From NCBI GenBank assembly GCA_023411175.1, contig JAEYPB010000098.1, positions 1 to 6,524 of the forward strand: a DNA stretch of 6,524 nucleotides, read 5' to 3'. The position numbers and the translations under genes were made by a program. Shown one piece after another: positions 1-4,756 of this stretch (position 1 is the first letter of the stretch; every line of letters begins with the position of its first letter). Under the pieces are notes generated by a model, which saw only the letters and a program-made list of their open reading frames with translations, did not search any database and was not told the DNA's origin. The stretch comes from Bacillota bacterium. Its GTDB lineage: Bacteria > Bacillota > Clostridia > Christensenellales > Aristaeellaceae.

Positions 1-2
1 CG

Positions 3-1382
3 GTGGACGCTCAGGAAGGGGGGGACCTCGCCCGGCTCTACGCGGCCGAGGCCGAGGTGGCGCGGCGGCTGTCGCTGCTGCTCCGGATGGCGCCCGGCGC
101 CATCGGCGCGGAGGGCATTGCGGAGTATGAGAAAACCTCCGGCGTCACGCTGGGGGCGGAGCAGCGGGAGGCGGTGCGGCTGGCGGTCTCGAGCGCGGTC
201 ACGGTCATTACCGGCGGCCCCGGCACCGGCAAGACCACCGGCATCCGCTGCATCATCGATCTATTGTCAAAGGCGGGGCCGGTGGCGCTGTGCGCGCCCA
301 CCGGGCGCGCCGCCAAGCGCATGACCGAGGCCACCGGCATCGAGGCGAAGACCATCCACCGGCTGCTCGAATACGGCGGCGAGGAGGGGGTCTTCCAGCG
401 GGATCAGGACAACCCCATCGACTTTGGCGCGGTGATCGTCGACGAGGTCAGCATGGTGGATACGCTGCTCATGCGGCAGCTCCTCCGGGCAATCCGGCCC
501 GGCGCGCGGCTGATTCTGGTGGGGGACGCGGACCAGCTGCCGTCGGTCGGCGCGGGCAACGTGCTGCACGACCTGATCGAAAGCGGTGTGGTGCCGGTCA
601 TGCGGCTCAAGGAAATCTTCCGACAGGCGCAGGAGAGCATGATCGTCGTCAACGCCCACCGGATCAACACCGGCAGGATGCCTCTCGTCAACGGCCGGGG
701 CAGCGACTTCTTCTTTGAGCGCGTCGACAGCCCGGACAGGATCGCCGAAACGGTGGTGCAGCTGGTGGAAAAGCGGCTGCCCGGCTACCTGAAGGTGGAC
801 GCGCTGCGCGGCATACAGGTGATGGCGCCGATGAAAAAGGGCGAAGCCGGCGTTTACCGGCTGAACCAGCTGATGCAGGAGCGGTTGAACCCGGAGAGGC
901 GCGGCGCCCGGGGCCTCGCCAGGGGCGACCAGATTTTCCGGCCCGGAGACAAGGTGATGCAGGTCAAGAACGACTATCAGATCGCCTGGACCAGGGGCGA
1001 CGAGGAGGGGCAGGGCGCCTTCAACGGCGACATCGGCTTTGTGGAGGCGGCGGACCCGGAGGAGCGGACGCTGACCGTGCGCTTTGATGACGACCGCGTG
1101 ATCGAATACACAGAAGCTGACATGGACGCGCTGGAGTTGTCCTACTGCGTCAGCGTGCACAAGAGCCAGGGCAGCGAATTCGAGGCGGTGGTGCTGCCGC
1201 TGTCCTCGGGGCCGCCGGTGCTGCTGACCAGAAACCTTCTCTATACCGCCGTTACCCGCGCCAGGCGGCTGGTGGTGGTCGTCGGGCGGGAGGAGGTCAT
1301 GCGGCGGATGGTGGAGAGCGACCGGATCGCCCGGAGGTACAGCGCGCTGGCGGGGCGGCTCCGCGCGATGGTCGAAGCATGA
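3..1382 (+). CDS. recD2: RecD2-type ATP-dependent DNA helicase, C-terminal part (5' end outside window)
   Basis: This is a superfamily 1B DNA helicase of the RecD2 (RecD-like) type, an ATP-driven 5'-3' helicase involved in DNA repair and replication-fork processing. The frame is open at the left edge, so the first visible codon is not the real start. RecD2 proteins are usually about 720-850 residues, so the N-terminal OB and helix-hairpin-helix region is missing here. Helicase motifs appear in order (residues counted from base 3): Walker A GGPGTGKTT at 71-79, motif Ia APTGRAAKR near 98-106, Walker B DEVSMVD at 147-153, motif III GDADQLPSVGAGN at 174-186, LKEIFRQA near 202-209, then HKSQGSEF at 386-393 and LLYTAVTRAR near 412-421. 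The last two lie in the C-terminal UvrD-like domain. All catalytic motifs look intact. The stop overlaps the next gene's start (ATGA), implying translational coupling. RecD2 rather than RecBCD-type RecD is inferred from motif sequences; no recB or recC is visible. Confidence 0.93.
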   Translation: MDAQEGGDLARLYAAEAEVARRLSLLLRMAPGAIGAEGIAEYEKTSGVTLGAEQREAVRLAVSSAVTVITGGPGTGKTTGIRCIIDLLSKAGPVALCAPTGRAAKRMTEATGIEAKTIHRLLEYGGEEGVFQRDQDNPIDFGAVIVDEVSMVDTLLMRQLLRAIRPGARLILVGDADQLPSVGAGNVLHDLIESGVVPVMRLKEIFRQAQESMIVVNAHRINTGRMPLVNGRGSDFFFERVDSPDRIAETVVQLVEKRLPGYLKVDALRGIQVMAPMKKGEAGVYRLNQLMQERLNPERRGARGLARGDQIFRPGDKVMQVKNDYQIAWTRGDEEGQGAFNGDIGFVEAADPEERTLTVRFDDDRVIEYTEADMDALELSYCVSVHKSQGSEFEAVVLPLSSGPPVLLTRNLLYTAVTRARRLVVVVGREEVMRRMVESDRIARRYSALAGRLRAMVEA

Positions 1383-2125
1383 TGGGTTGGGTCAAGCTTC
1401 TCGGCGGACTGCTTCTGGAGGCGCTCTATCCGGCCCAGGCCAACTGCATGGGCTGCGGAAGCCCGGAGGGCGCGGAGGAGGGCTGGCTGTGCGGCGACTG
1501 CGCGCGGCAACTCCGGCGCATCGCGGACACGGCGGGGCCGAGATGCCCGCGCTGCGGCCGATCGTTAGACCGCCGTGGCTGCGAAACCTGCGGCGACTGG
1601 CCGGAAGGGCTGATCGACGCCGCGCGCTTTGTGTTCGCCTACCGCCGCCCGGTCAGCGGCATGATCCGCCGCATGAAGTATCAGGGCGTCGCGCGCATGG
1701 CGGTCTGGATGGCGGCGGAGATGGGCGAGGCGGCCCGCAGGGAGCTGCCAGGCGGGTTCGACATCGTCGTGCCTGTGCCGATGCACAGGCGGCGGCAGCG
1801 CGTGCGCGGCGGCAACCACGCGGCGGCCATCGCGCGGGCGCTGGCGTCGGAGCTGGATCTTCCCTTTTCGGACGCGCTCGTCCGCGTTCGGGACACGCGG
1901 CAGCAGGCGCGGCTCCACGCCTCGGCGCGCAGGGTCAACCTGGAAGGCGCGTTTCAAGCCGCGGAAGACGTATCCGGGCGCCGGGTGCTGCTGGCGGACG
2001 ACGTGCTCACCACCGGCGCTACGGCCCTCGCCTGCGCGCGGGCGCTCCGGTCGGCGGGGGCAAAGAGCGTCTCGTTTATCGCGCTCACGGGGGCGGTTGA
2101 CCGAGCTTCTCCATCCATAAAGTGA
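1379..2125 (+). CDS. comFC: ComF family protein (zinc finger plus phosphoribosyltransferase-like domain)
   Basis: This 248-residue protein has the layout of ComFC/GntX-type proteins. The N-terminal zinc-finger region has cysteine pairs C23/C26, C38/C41, C56/C59 and C68/C71. A type I phosphoribosyltransferase-like domain follows, with VVPVPMHRRRQRVRGGNHA at about 130-148, the TRQQARLHASARRVNLEGAF stretch at 173-192, and a PRPP-binding loop VLLADDVLTTGAT at 203-215. ComFC is needed for DNA uptake in naturally competent bacteria, probably acting on incoming single-stranded DNA in the cytoplasm; its enzymatic reaction is not settled, and the family also occurs in bacteria not known to be competent. 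The ATG at 1379 overlaps the helicase stop by 4 bp, and a second ATG follows at 1382. No strong Shine-Dalgarno is seen, consistent with coupling. No clear terminator follows; a promoter for the next unit begins about 40 bp downstream. The position just upstream of the structured RNA supports the comFC assignment. Confidence 0.93.
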   Translation: MMGWVKLLGGLLLEALYPAQANCMGCGSPEGAEEGWLCGDCARQLRRIADTAGPRCPRCGRSLDRRGCETCGDWPEGLIDAARFVFAYRRPVSGMIRRMKYQGVARMAVWMAAEMGEAARRELPGGFDIVVPVPMHRRRQRVRGGNHAAAIARALASELDLPFSDALVRVRDTRQQARLHASARRVNLEGAFQAAEDVSGRRVLLADDVLTTGATALACARALRSAGAKSVSFIALTGAVDRASPSIK

Positions 2126-2165
2126 TCGAATGGGGCAACGCGGTAAAAATGCCGTTAAAATATGC

Positions 2166-2194
2166 TTGATTTTGTAAACAACTTGCAGTATAAT
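2166..2194 (+). promoter_or_regulatory. Sigma-A-type promoter of the structured RNA / zinc-ribbon unit
   Basis: A perfect -10 box TATAAT lies at 2189-2194 and a -35 box TTGATT (4 of 6 to TTGACA) at 2166-2171, with the ideal 17-bp spacer. It sits in an AT-rich stretch between two GC-rich genes. The predicted start point, about 7 nt past the -10, is 2200-2202. That is exactly where the 5' strand of the closing helix of the folded RNA begins, which supports both calls. Confidence 0.82.
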
Positions 2195-2199
2195 ATGCT

Positions 2200-2424
2200 T
2201 TGGTTGCTGAAAGGCCAGGTCTGTGGTTGAAAGTCGATGCCAGTCGCAGGCAAAACGATCCACGTAAACCGGGCAATGCCCGGCGAGCATGGTGCGGCTT
2301 AGAGGTAAGTCCGGCCAGCGTTATTGCTGAGAGGATCAGTAGTGGGGAGCCGATGGCTCATGAGCGAACGTTCCAGCCGGCGGGTGTGGGGGCAAAGACC
2401 AGGTCAGCTGACCTTGGCAACCAA
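2200..2424 (+). ncRNA. raiA RNA: Structured RNA, probable raiA-motif RNA (between comFC and a zinc-ribbon gene)
   Basis: This roughly 225-nt stretch has no credible protein and folds extensively. The ends close perfectly: 2200-2207 pairs with 2417-2424 (8 bp), extended by a T-G wobble (2208/2416) and 2211-2214 with 2412-2415. Inside are 2218-2222 with 2396-2400; an arm 2223-2226/2260-2263 enclosing a small hairpin (2239-2241/2249-2251); a 6-bp GC stem 2269-2274/2278-2283 with loop AAT; 2311-2315 with 2376-2380, enclosing hairpins 2316-2319/2326-2329 and 2347-2351/2355-2359. The wobble fits plus-strand RNA. From established knowledge, the raiA motif is a roughly 200-nt pseudoknotted RNA of Firmicutes and Actinobacteria, commonly found beside comFC; disruption in Clostridium has been reported to affect sporulation and aggregation. 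The identification rests on size, complex fold, own promoter and comFC synteny, not on a covariance-model score. The following gene is a zinc-ribbon protein, not raiA. RNase P and tmRNA were considered and do not fit. Confidence 0.72.
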
Positions 2425-2450
2425 CATATTGATCACAGGGGGAAATTCCA

Positions 2451-2732
2451 ATGTACGAGGACAGGACGCTGGTTTGCAGGGATTGTGGGAGCGAGTTCGT
2501 ATTTACCGCCGGAGAGCAGGCCTTCTATGCGGAGAAGGGCTTCCAGAATGAGCCCACCCGCTGCAAGGCGTGCCGCGACTCCCGCAAGGCCAGCCGTGGA
2601 ACGCAGGGTGAACCCCGCGAGATGTTCGAGACCGTGTGCGCTGAGTGCGGCAAGCCCACCCGCGTTCCGTTTGTTCCCAAGAGCGACCGACCGATCTACT
2701 GCAGCGAGTGCTTCGCCGCCCGCCGCCAGTAG
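2451..2732 (+). CDS. Small protein with two zinc-ribbon (CxxC) modules
   Basis: This 93-residue cytoplasmic protein carries two treble-clef or zinc-ribbon type sites. The first is C9-x2-C12 with C38-x2-C41, surrounding a conserved-looking core (VCRDCGSEFVFTAGEQ, FYAEKGFQNEPTRC) typical of the 'probable zinc-ribbon domain' family found in Clostridia and Chloroflexi. The second is C63-x2-C66 with C84-x2-C87 near the C-terminus (CAECGKPTRVPF, YCSECF). A basic linker of about 20 residues joins them. The start is supported by a strong Shine-Dalgarno AGGGGGA at 2437-2443, 7 nt before the ATG. No enzyme motif is present; a nucleic-acid or ribosome-binding role is inference from fold type and charge only. 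It lies 26 nt downstream of the structured RNA with no terminator between, so it is probably on the same transcript, and is followed by an intrinsic terminator. Longer open frames starting in the RNA region (from 2200 or 2324) are in other frames and are not real. Confidence 0.88.
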   Translation: MYEDRTLVCRDCGSEFVFTAGEQAFYAEKGFQNEPTRCKACRDSRKASRGTQGEPREMFETVCAECGKPTRVPFVPKSDRPIYCSECFAARRQ

Positions 2733-2746
2733 TTAATACTACAGAT

Positions 2747-2774
2747 AACCGCCGCTTTCGCGGCGGTTGTTTTT
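2747..2774 (+). terminator. Intrinsic terminator of the RNA / zinc-ribbon unit
   Basis: A 9-bp GC-rich stem (2747-2755 with 2760-2768), loop TTTC, is followed by G and five T. It lies 15 bp after the zinc-ribbon stop codon. With the promoter at 2166-2194 it predicts a transcript of about 575 nt. Confidence 0.92.
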
Positions 2775-2797
2775 ATGAAAAAAGGCCGCTCTCCCGC
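2748..2797 (+). repeat. 50-bp direct repeat, copy 1
   Basis: Matches 3001-3050 at 49 of 50 positions (A2778 versus T3031). It holds the plus-strand terminator hairpin with its T-tract, then an A-tract and the left arm (GCCGCTCTCCCGC) of the carboxypeptidase terminator. The right arm of that hairpin is absent here, so this copy of the minus-strand terminator is only half present. Confidence 0.93.
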
Positions 2798-2803
2798 TTC
2801 AAA

Positions 2804-2834
2804 GCATCAAAAAACCCGGCGGGTTTTTTGATGC
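2804..2834. terminator. Symmetric stem-loop that could terminate on both strands
   Basis: Perfect 14-bp inverted repeat 2804-2817/2821-2834 with a 3-nt loop. The core CCC-GGC-GGG is flanked by six A on one side and six T on the other, so each strand's RNA would have a short GC stem followed by a U-tract. It fits a bidirectional intrinsic terminator between convergent genes. A tiny 4-bp hairpin (AGGG/CCCT with loop AAAA, 2836-2847) follows. Confidence 0.72.
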
Positions 2835-2849
2835 AAGGGAAAACCCTGC

Positions 2850-2887
2850 GTGCGCCTGAAATTCCCTGGAATTTCCGGGCGGCGCAC
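2850..2887. other. Stem-loop 2 of the hairpin island
   Basis: Outer arms GTGCGCC (2850-2856) and GGCGCAC (2881-2887) pair over 7 bp. An inner stem GAAATTC/GAATTTC (2858-2864 with 2869-2875) has a 4-nt loop. An unpaired CGGGC (2876-2880) makes the structure asymmetric. There is no U-tract, so it is not a terminator. Function is unknown. Confidence 0.6.
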
Positions 2888-2901
2888 TGACCAGAGGTGT
2901 A

Positions 2902-2937
2902 GATAGCGCCACCAGTATGCGTACTGATGGCGCTATC
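2902..2937. other. Stem-loop 3 of the hairpin island (16-position stem)
   Basis: Arms 2902-2911 and 2928-2937 pair perfectly over 10 bp, then one C/A mismatch (2912/2927), then 5 more pairs (2913-2917 with 2922-2926) closing a TGCG loop. In RNA from the minus strand the mismatch becomes a G-U pair, so the stem would be continuous on that strand. There is no U-tract and no recognised family. Confidence 0.65.
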
Positions 2938-2938
2938 C

Positions 2939-2967
2939 CGTTCCCGGCGTACACGCCGCCGGGAACG
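2939..2967. other. Stem-loop 4 of the hairpin island
   Basis: Perfect 11-bp inverted repeat, CGTTCCCGGCG at 2939-2949 with its complement at 2957-2967, and a 7-nt loop. An alternative inner pairing GCG/CGC is possible. It lies one base after stem-loop 3. No T-tract follows on the plus strand (TTTGAAACC). Bases 2968-3000 hold nothing I can recognise. Confidence 0.62.
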
Positions 2968-3000
2968 TTTGAAACCACGGGGATTTTGTTGATGGTATGG

Positions 3001-3027
3001 ACCGCCGCTTTCGCGGCGGTTGTTTTT
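3001..3027 (+). terminator. Duplicate plus-strand intrinsic terminator
   Basis: An 8-bp stem (3001-3008 with 3013-3020), loop TTTC, then TG and five T. No plus-strand gene ends between the first terminator and this one, so it can only back up read-through. It exists because of the 50-bp repeat. Confidence 0.82.
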
Positions 3028-3050
3028 ATGTAAAAAGGCCGCTCTCCCGC
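3001..3050 (+). repeat. 50-bp direct repeat, copy 2
   Basis: Second copy of the segment at 2748-2797 (49 of 50 identical), 253 bp downstream. Unlike copy 1, it continues into the right arm of the minus-strand terminator, so this is the complete convergent terminator junction and copy 1 looks like the truncated duplicate. Confidence 0.93.
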
Positions 3051-3065
3051 GTGCGGGAGAGCGGC
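3032..3065 (-). terminator. Intrinsic terminator of the carboxypeptidase gene
   Basis: Read on the minus strand, a 13-bp GC-rich stem (3065-3053 with 3050-3038) is followed by C and five T (3036-3032). The loop is only 2 nt if fully paired, so the innermost pairs probably open. It starts 6 bp after the TAA of the carboxypeptidase gene. Confidence 0.9.
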
Positions 3066-3071
3066 TGTGAT

Positions 3072-4505
3072 TTACCGATAATGGCGGTAGCGCTGGTAGG
3101 CCATCTGCTGGCGGCGGCGCAGCTCCTTGTAGCGCCGGCGGCGGCGGATCGAGTGCTGAATCCGGAGGATGACGATCAGCACGATCATCACCGCGAACAG
3201 CGCCAGCAGAACCCAGATCAGGCTCATGTCCATCGTGTCGACCCAGGGCACGATTTCGCCCAGCGTGGACACCGGCTTGATTTCAGCTACGTCGCGGCTG
3301 GCGATCACGGTGGCGGACAGCGTCTGGCCGTCGTCGCCGGAGAGGGAGATTGCGCCCAGGATGTCGCCCTCGCGGATGGGGGCGACGAGGTTCGACGAGT
3401 ATTGCACGGACACCCGGCTCATCAGTTCCTTGGAGGCGGGCTCCAGCTCGTCCGGCAGGCAGGTGATGCTGTAGTTTGAGATCGAGCCGCCCGGCACCAC
3501 CGTAAGCTCCACGAGCCCTGAGCCCGGGTCTTCGCTGTCCGCGTTTTTGATGGTGGCGTACAGAGGGCTGGCTTCGTAGATGTCGCCAAAGGCATAGGTC
3601 TTGTACTGGGCGTAGCCGTATTCCATCAGCCGCTTGGAATCGGTCCACTTGCCGTTCTTGGTGGTCTTGAGCGTCACCGAGATCAGCGAAACGCCGTTCT
3701 TTTTTGCCGCGCCCACAAAGCAGTGGGCGGCCTTCGAGTGGTAGCCGGTCTTGACGCCGACTTCGTATTCGTAGTAGTACGGCGAGGTCTTGACGAACAT
3801 CGAATTGGTGGTCGCCAGCTTTTTCTTCTCGCGCTTCTCGGTGGCCGACATGGTGTAGCTCTTGGCGGACACGATTTCGCGGAAGGTGGGGTTTTTCATC
3901 GCTTCCCGGGTGATGAGCGCCAGGTCGTAGGCGGTGGTATAGTGCGTTTCATCATGGTAGCCGTGGGGGTTTGCGAAATGGGTGTCCTCGCAGCCGAGTT
4001 CCCGCGCCTTCTGGTTCATCATGGCGACGAAGTTGTCCGTGGACCCGGCCACAATGATCGCCACCGCCACCGCGGCGTCGTTGCCGGAGTGCATCATAAG
4101 GCCGTAGAGGAGGTCGACAAAGGGCATCTTCTCGCCCGGCGTGACCGGCACGAGGGAGGAGTCCTTCGGAACTTTCGAGGCATCCTTGGGGATTGTGACC
4201 GTCTCGTTGAGGTGGCCGTACTCCAGCGCCAGAAGCAGCGTCATGATCTTGGTGGTGCTGGCGGGGTACAGCTTTTGCTTTGCGTTTTTATCGAACAGTA
4301 CGCGCCCGGATTTGTAGTCCATGACGATGGCGGCCGTGCCTGTGATATCGCCCGCGGACAGGTTTCCGGGGTTTTTTTCGTCATAAGTATCGGCGGCGGC
4401 GGTAGTTTCCGCCCGCGCGGGCACAACCGCGACGGTGCCAAAGGCGATCGCGGTCGAAAGGAGGACGGCGAGGAAGAGCGCGAAAAATTTAGGACGCCTG
4501 GTCAA
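3072..4505 (-). CDS. dacF: Serine-type D-alanyl-D-alanine carboxypeptidase (PBP5/DacF type), membrane anchored
   Basis: This enzyme removes the terminal D-alanine from peptidoglycan pentapeptides outside the cytoplasmic membrane. From the chosen TTG start (477 residues) the layout is: signal peptide 1-32 (MTRRPK, then a hydrophobic stretch ending ARA); penicillin-binding catalytic domain with S83-T-T-K86 (SxxK), S140-G-N142 (SxN) and K252-T-G254 (KTG); a PBP5_C-like beta domain about 310-410; one membrane helix about 425-449; and an arginine-rich cytoplasmic tail to the end. All three active-site motifs are intact. I chose TTG at 4505 because GGAAAGGG (4523-4516) lies 10 nt upstream and the predicted transcription start is near 4555. 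In-frame ATG at 4556 and 4550 and GTG at 4571 extend the frame but have no Shine-Dalgarno and sit at or before that start. The gene is divergent from the two-component system and convergent with the zinc-ribbon gene. DacF versus another D-Ala carboxypeptidase paralogue cannot be settled. Confidence 0.93.
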   Translation of the reverse strand: MTRRPKFFALFLAVLLSTAIAFGTVAVVPARAETTAAADTYDEKNPGNLSAGDITGTAAIVMDYKSGRVLFDKNAKQKLYPASTTKIMTLLLALEYGHLNETVTIPKDASKVPKDSSLVPVTPGEKMPFVDLLYGLMMHSGNDAAVAVAIIVAGSTDNFVAMMNQKARELGCEDTHFANPHGYHDETHYTTAYDLALITREAMKNPTFREIVSAKSYTMSATEKREKKKLATTNSMFVKTSPYYYEYEVGVKTGYHSKAAHCFVGAAKKNGVSLISVTLKTTKNGKWTDSKRLMEYGYAQYKTYAFGDIYEASPLYATIKNADSEDPGSGLVELTVVPGGSISNYSITCLPDELEPASKELMSRVSVQYSSNLVAPIREGDILGAISLSGDDGQTLSATVIASRDVAEIKPVSTLGEIVPWVDTMDMSLIWVLLALFAVMIVLIVILRIQHSIRRRRRYKELRRRQQMAYQRYRHYR

Positions 4506-4515
4506 CGTGCGAACA

Positions 4516-4523
4516 CCCTTTCC
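4516..4523 (-). promoter_or_regulatory. Ribosome binding site supporting the TTG start of the carboxypeptidase
   Basis: GGAAAGGG on the minus strand lies 10 nt before the in-frame TTG at 4505. It is the only purine-rich Shine-Dalgarno-like site near any candidate start of this gene, and the protein from that TTG begins with a textbook signal peptide. Confidence 0.55.
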
Positions 4524-4561
4524 GGCGCGCCGGCGCCTGGGCGCGGGCATACGCATCTTGA

Positions 4562-4590
4562 AGTATATCACTTATGACGAAATTTGTATA
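4562..4590 (-). promoter_or_regulatory. Probable promoter of the carboxypeptidase gene
   Basis: On the minus strand, TATACA (4590-4585, 4 of 6 to TTGACA) and TATACT (4567-4562, 5 of 6 to TATAAT) are separated by 17 bp. The predicted start is about 4555, giving a leader of about 50 nt to the TTG at 4505. The region is AT-rich against the surrounding GC-rich genes. Confidence 0.55.
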
Positions 4591-4632
4591 GATATAGTTG
4601 TATGTAAAATCCTAACTACCGTTGGGGCGGAC

Positions 4633-4661
4633 TTGTTTTTTTTCGGAAAGCTGGGTATAAT
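4633..4661 (+). promoter_or_regulatory. Probable promoter of the two-component operon
   Basis: A perfect -10 TATAAT is at 4656-4661 and a -35-like TTGTTT (3 of 6) at 4633-4638, with a 17-bp spacer. The predicted start near 4668 gives a leader of about 90 nt before the regulator gene. This promoter is back to back with that of the carboxypeptidase gene. Confidence 0.65.
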
Positions 4662-4703
4662 TGAATTGATGTAAAGGCGGCAAAGACAAGTTTTTACAAG
4701 CGG

Positions 4704-4735
4704 GGCGGCGCCGTGTCTCAATGGCCGCCGGCGCC
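4704..4735 (+). other. GC-rich leader with two mutually exclusive stems
   Basis: In the leader of the regulator gene, GGCGGC (4704-4709) can pair with GCCGCC (4724-4729), or GGCGCCG (4707-4713) with CGGCGCC (4729-4735). The two stems share bases and cannot form together. Neither is followed by a T-tract, so this is not an obvious attenuator, and it may simply reflect local GC bias. Confidence 0.3.
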
Positions 4736-4756
4736 CGCCGGAGAGGATGTCACCCG

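Noticed and set aside
267..1160. Open frame of 297 codons on the minus strand
   Set aside because: Antisense shadow of the RecD2 helicase motifs.
2301..2312. AGAGGTAAGTCC resembles the conserved AGAGGAAAGTCC of RNase P RNA
   Set aside because: The matching distal strand of the P4 helix (ACAGAA-type motif) and the other conserved RNase P blocks are absent, and the element is much shorter than an RNase P RNA.
2200..2424. Possible riboswitch controlling the zinc-ribbon gene
   Set aside because: No known aptamer signature was recognised, no terminator lies between the RNA and the gene, and nothing in the RNA is clearly complementary to the Shine-Dalgarno. The raiA-motif explanation fits size and synteny better.
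2200..2736. Open frame of 178 codons through the structured RNA and zinc-ribbon gene
   Set aside because: It is in a different frame from the zinc-ribbon gene, starts at the predicted transcription start with no ribosome binding site, and reads as low-complexity Arg/Ala/Pro-rich sequence. The RNA fold and the zinc knuckles explain the region better.
2748..3050. CRISPR array or insertion-sequence ends
   Set aside because: There are only two direct copies of one 50-bp unit, with no regular repeat-spacer pattern, no transposase and no inverted terminal repeats bounding the insert.
3723..4577. Open frame of 284 codons on the plus strand
   Set aside because: It is the antisense shadow of the carboxypeptidase gene, which has intact active-site motifs; the plus-strand product shows no recognisable domain.
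4584..4675. WalR-like half sites (TTGTAT at 4584 and 4598; TGTAAA at 4603 and 4670)
   Set aside because: A WalR box needs two TGTWAH-type half sites in direct repeat 11 bp apart. The half sites here are not at that spacing, so they are probably chance matches in AT-rich promoter DNA.
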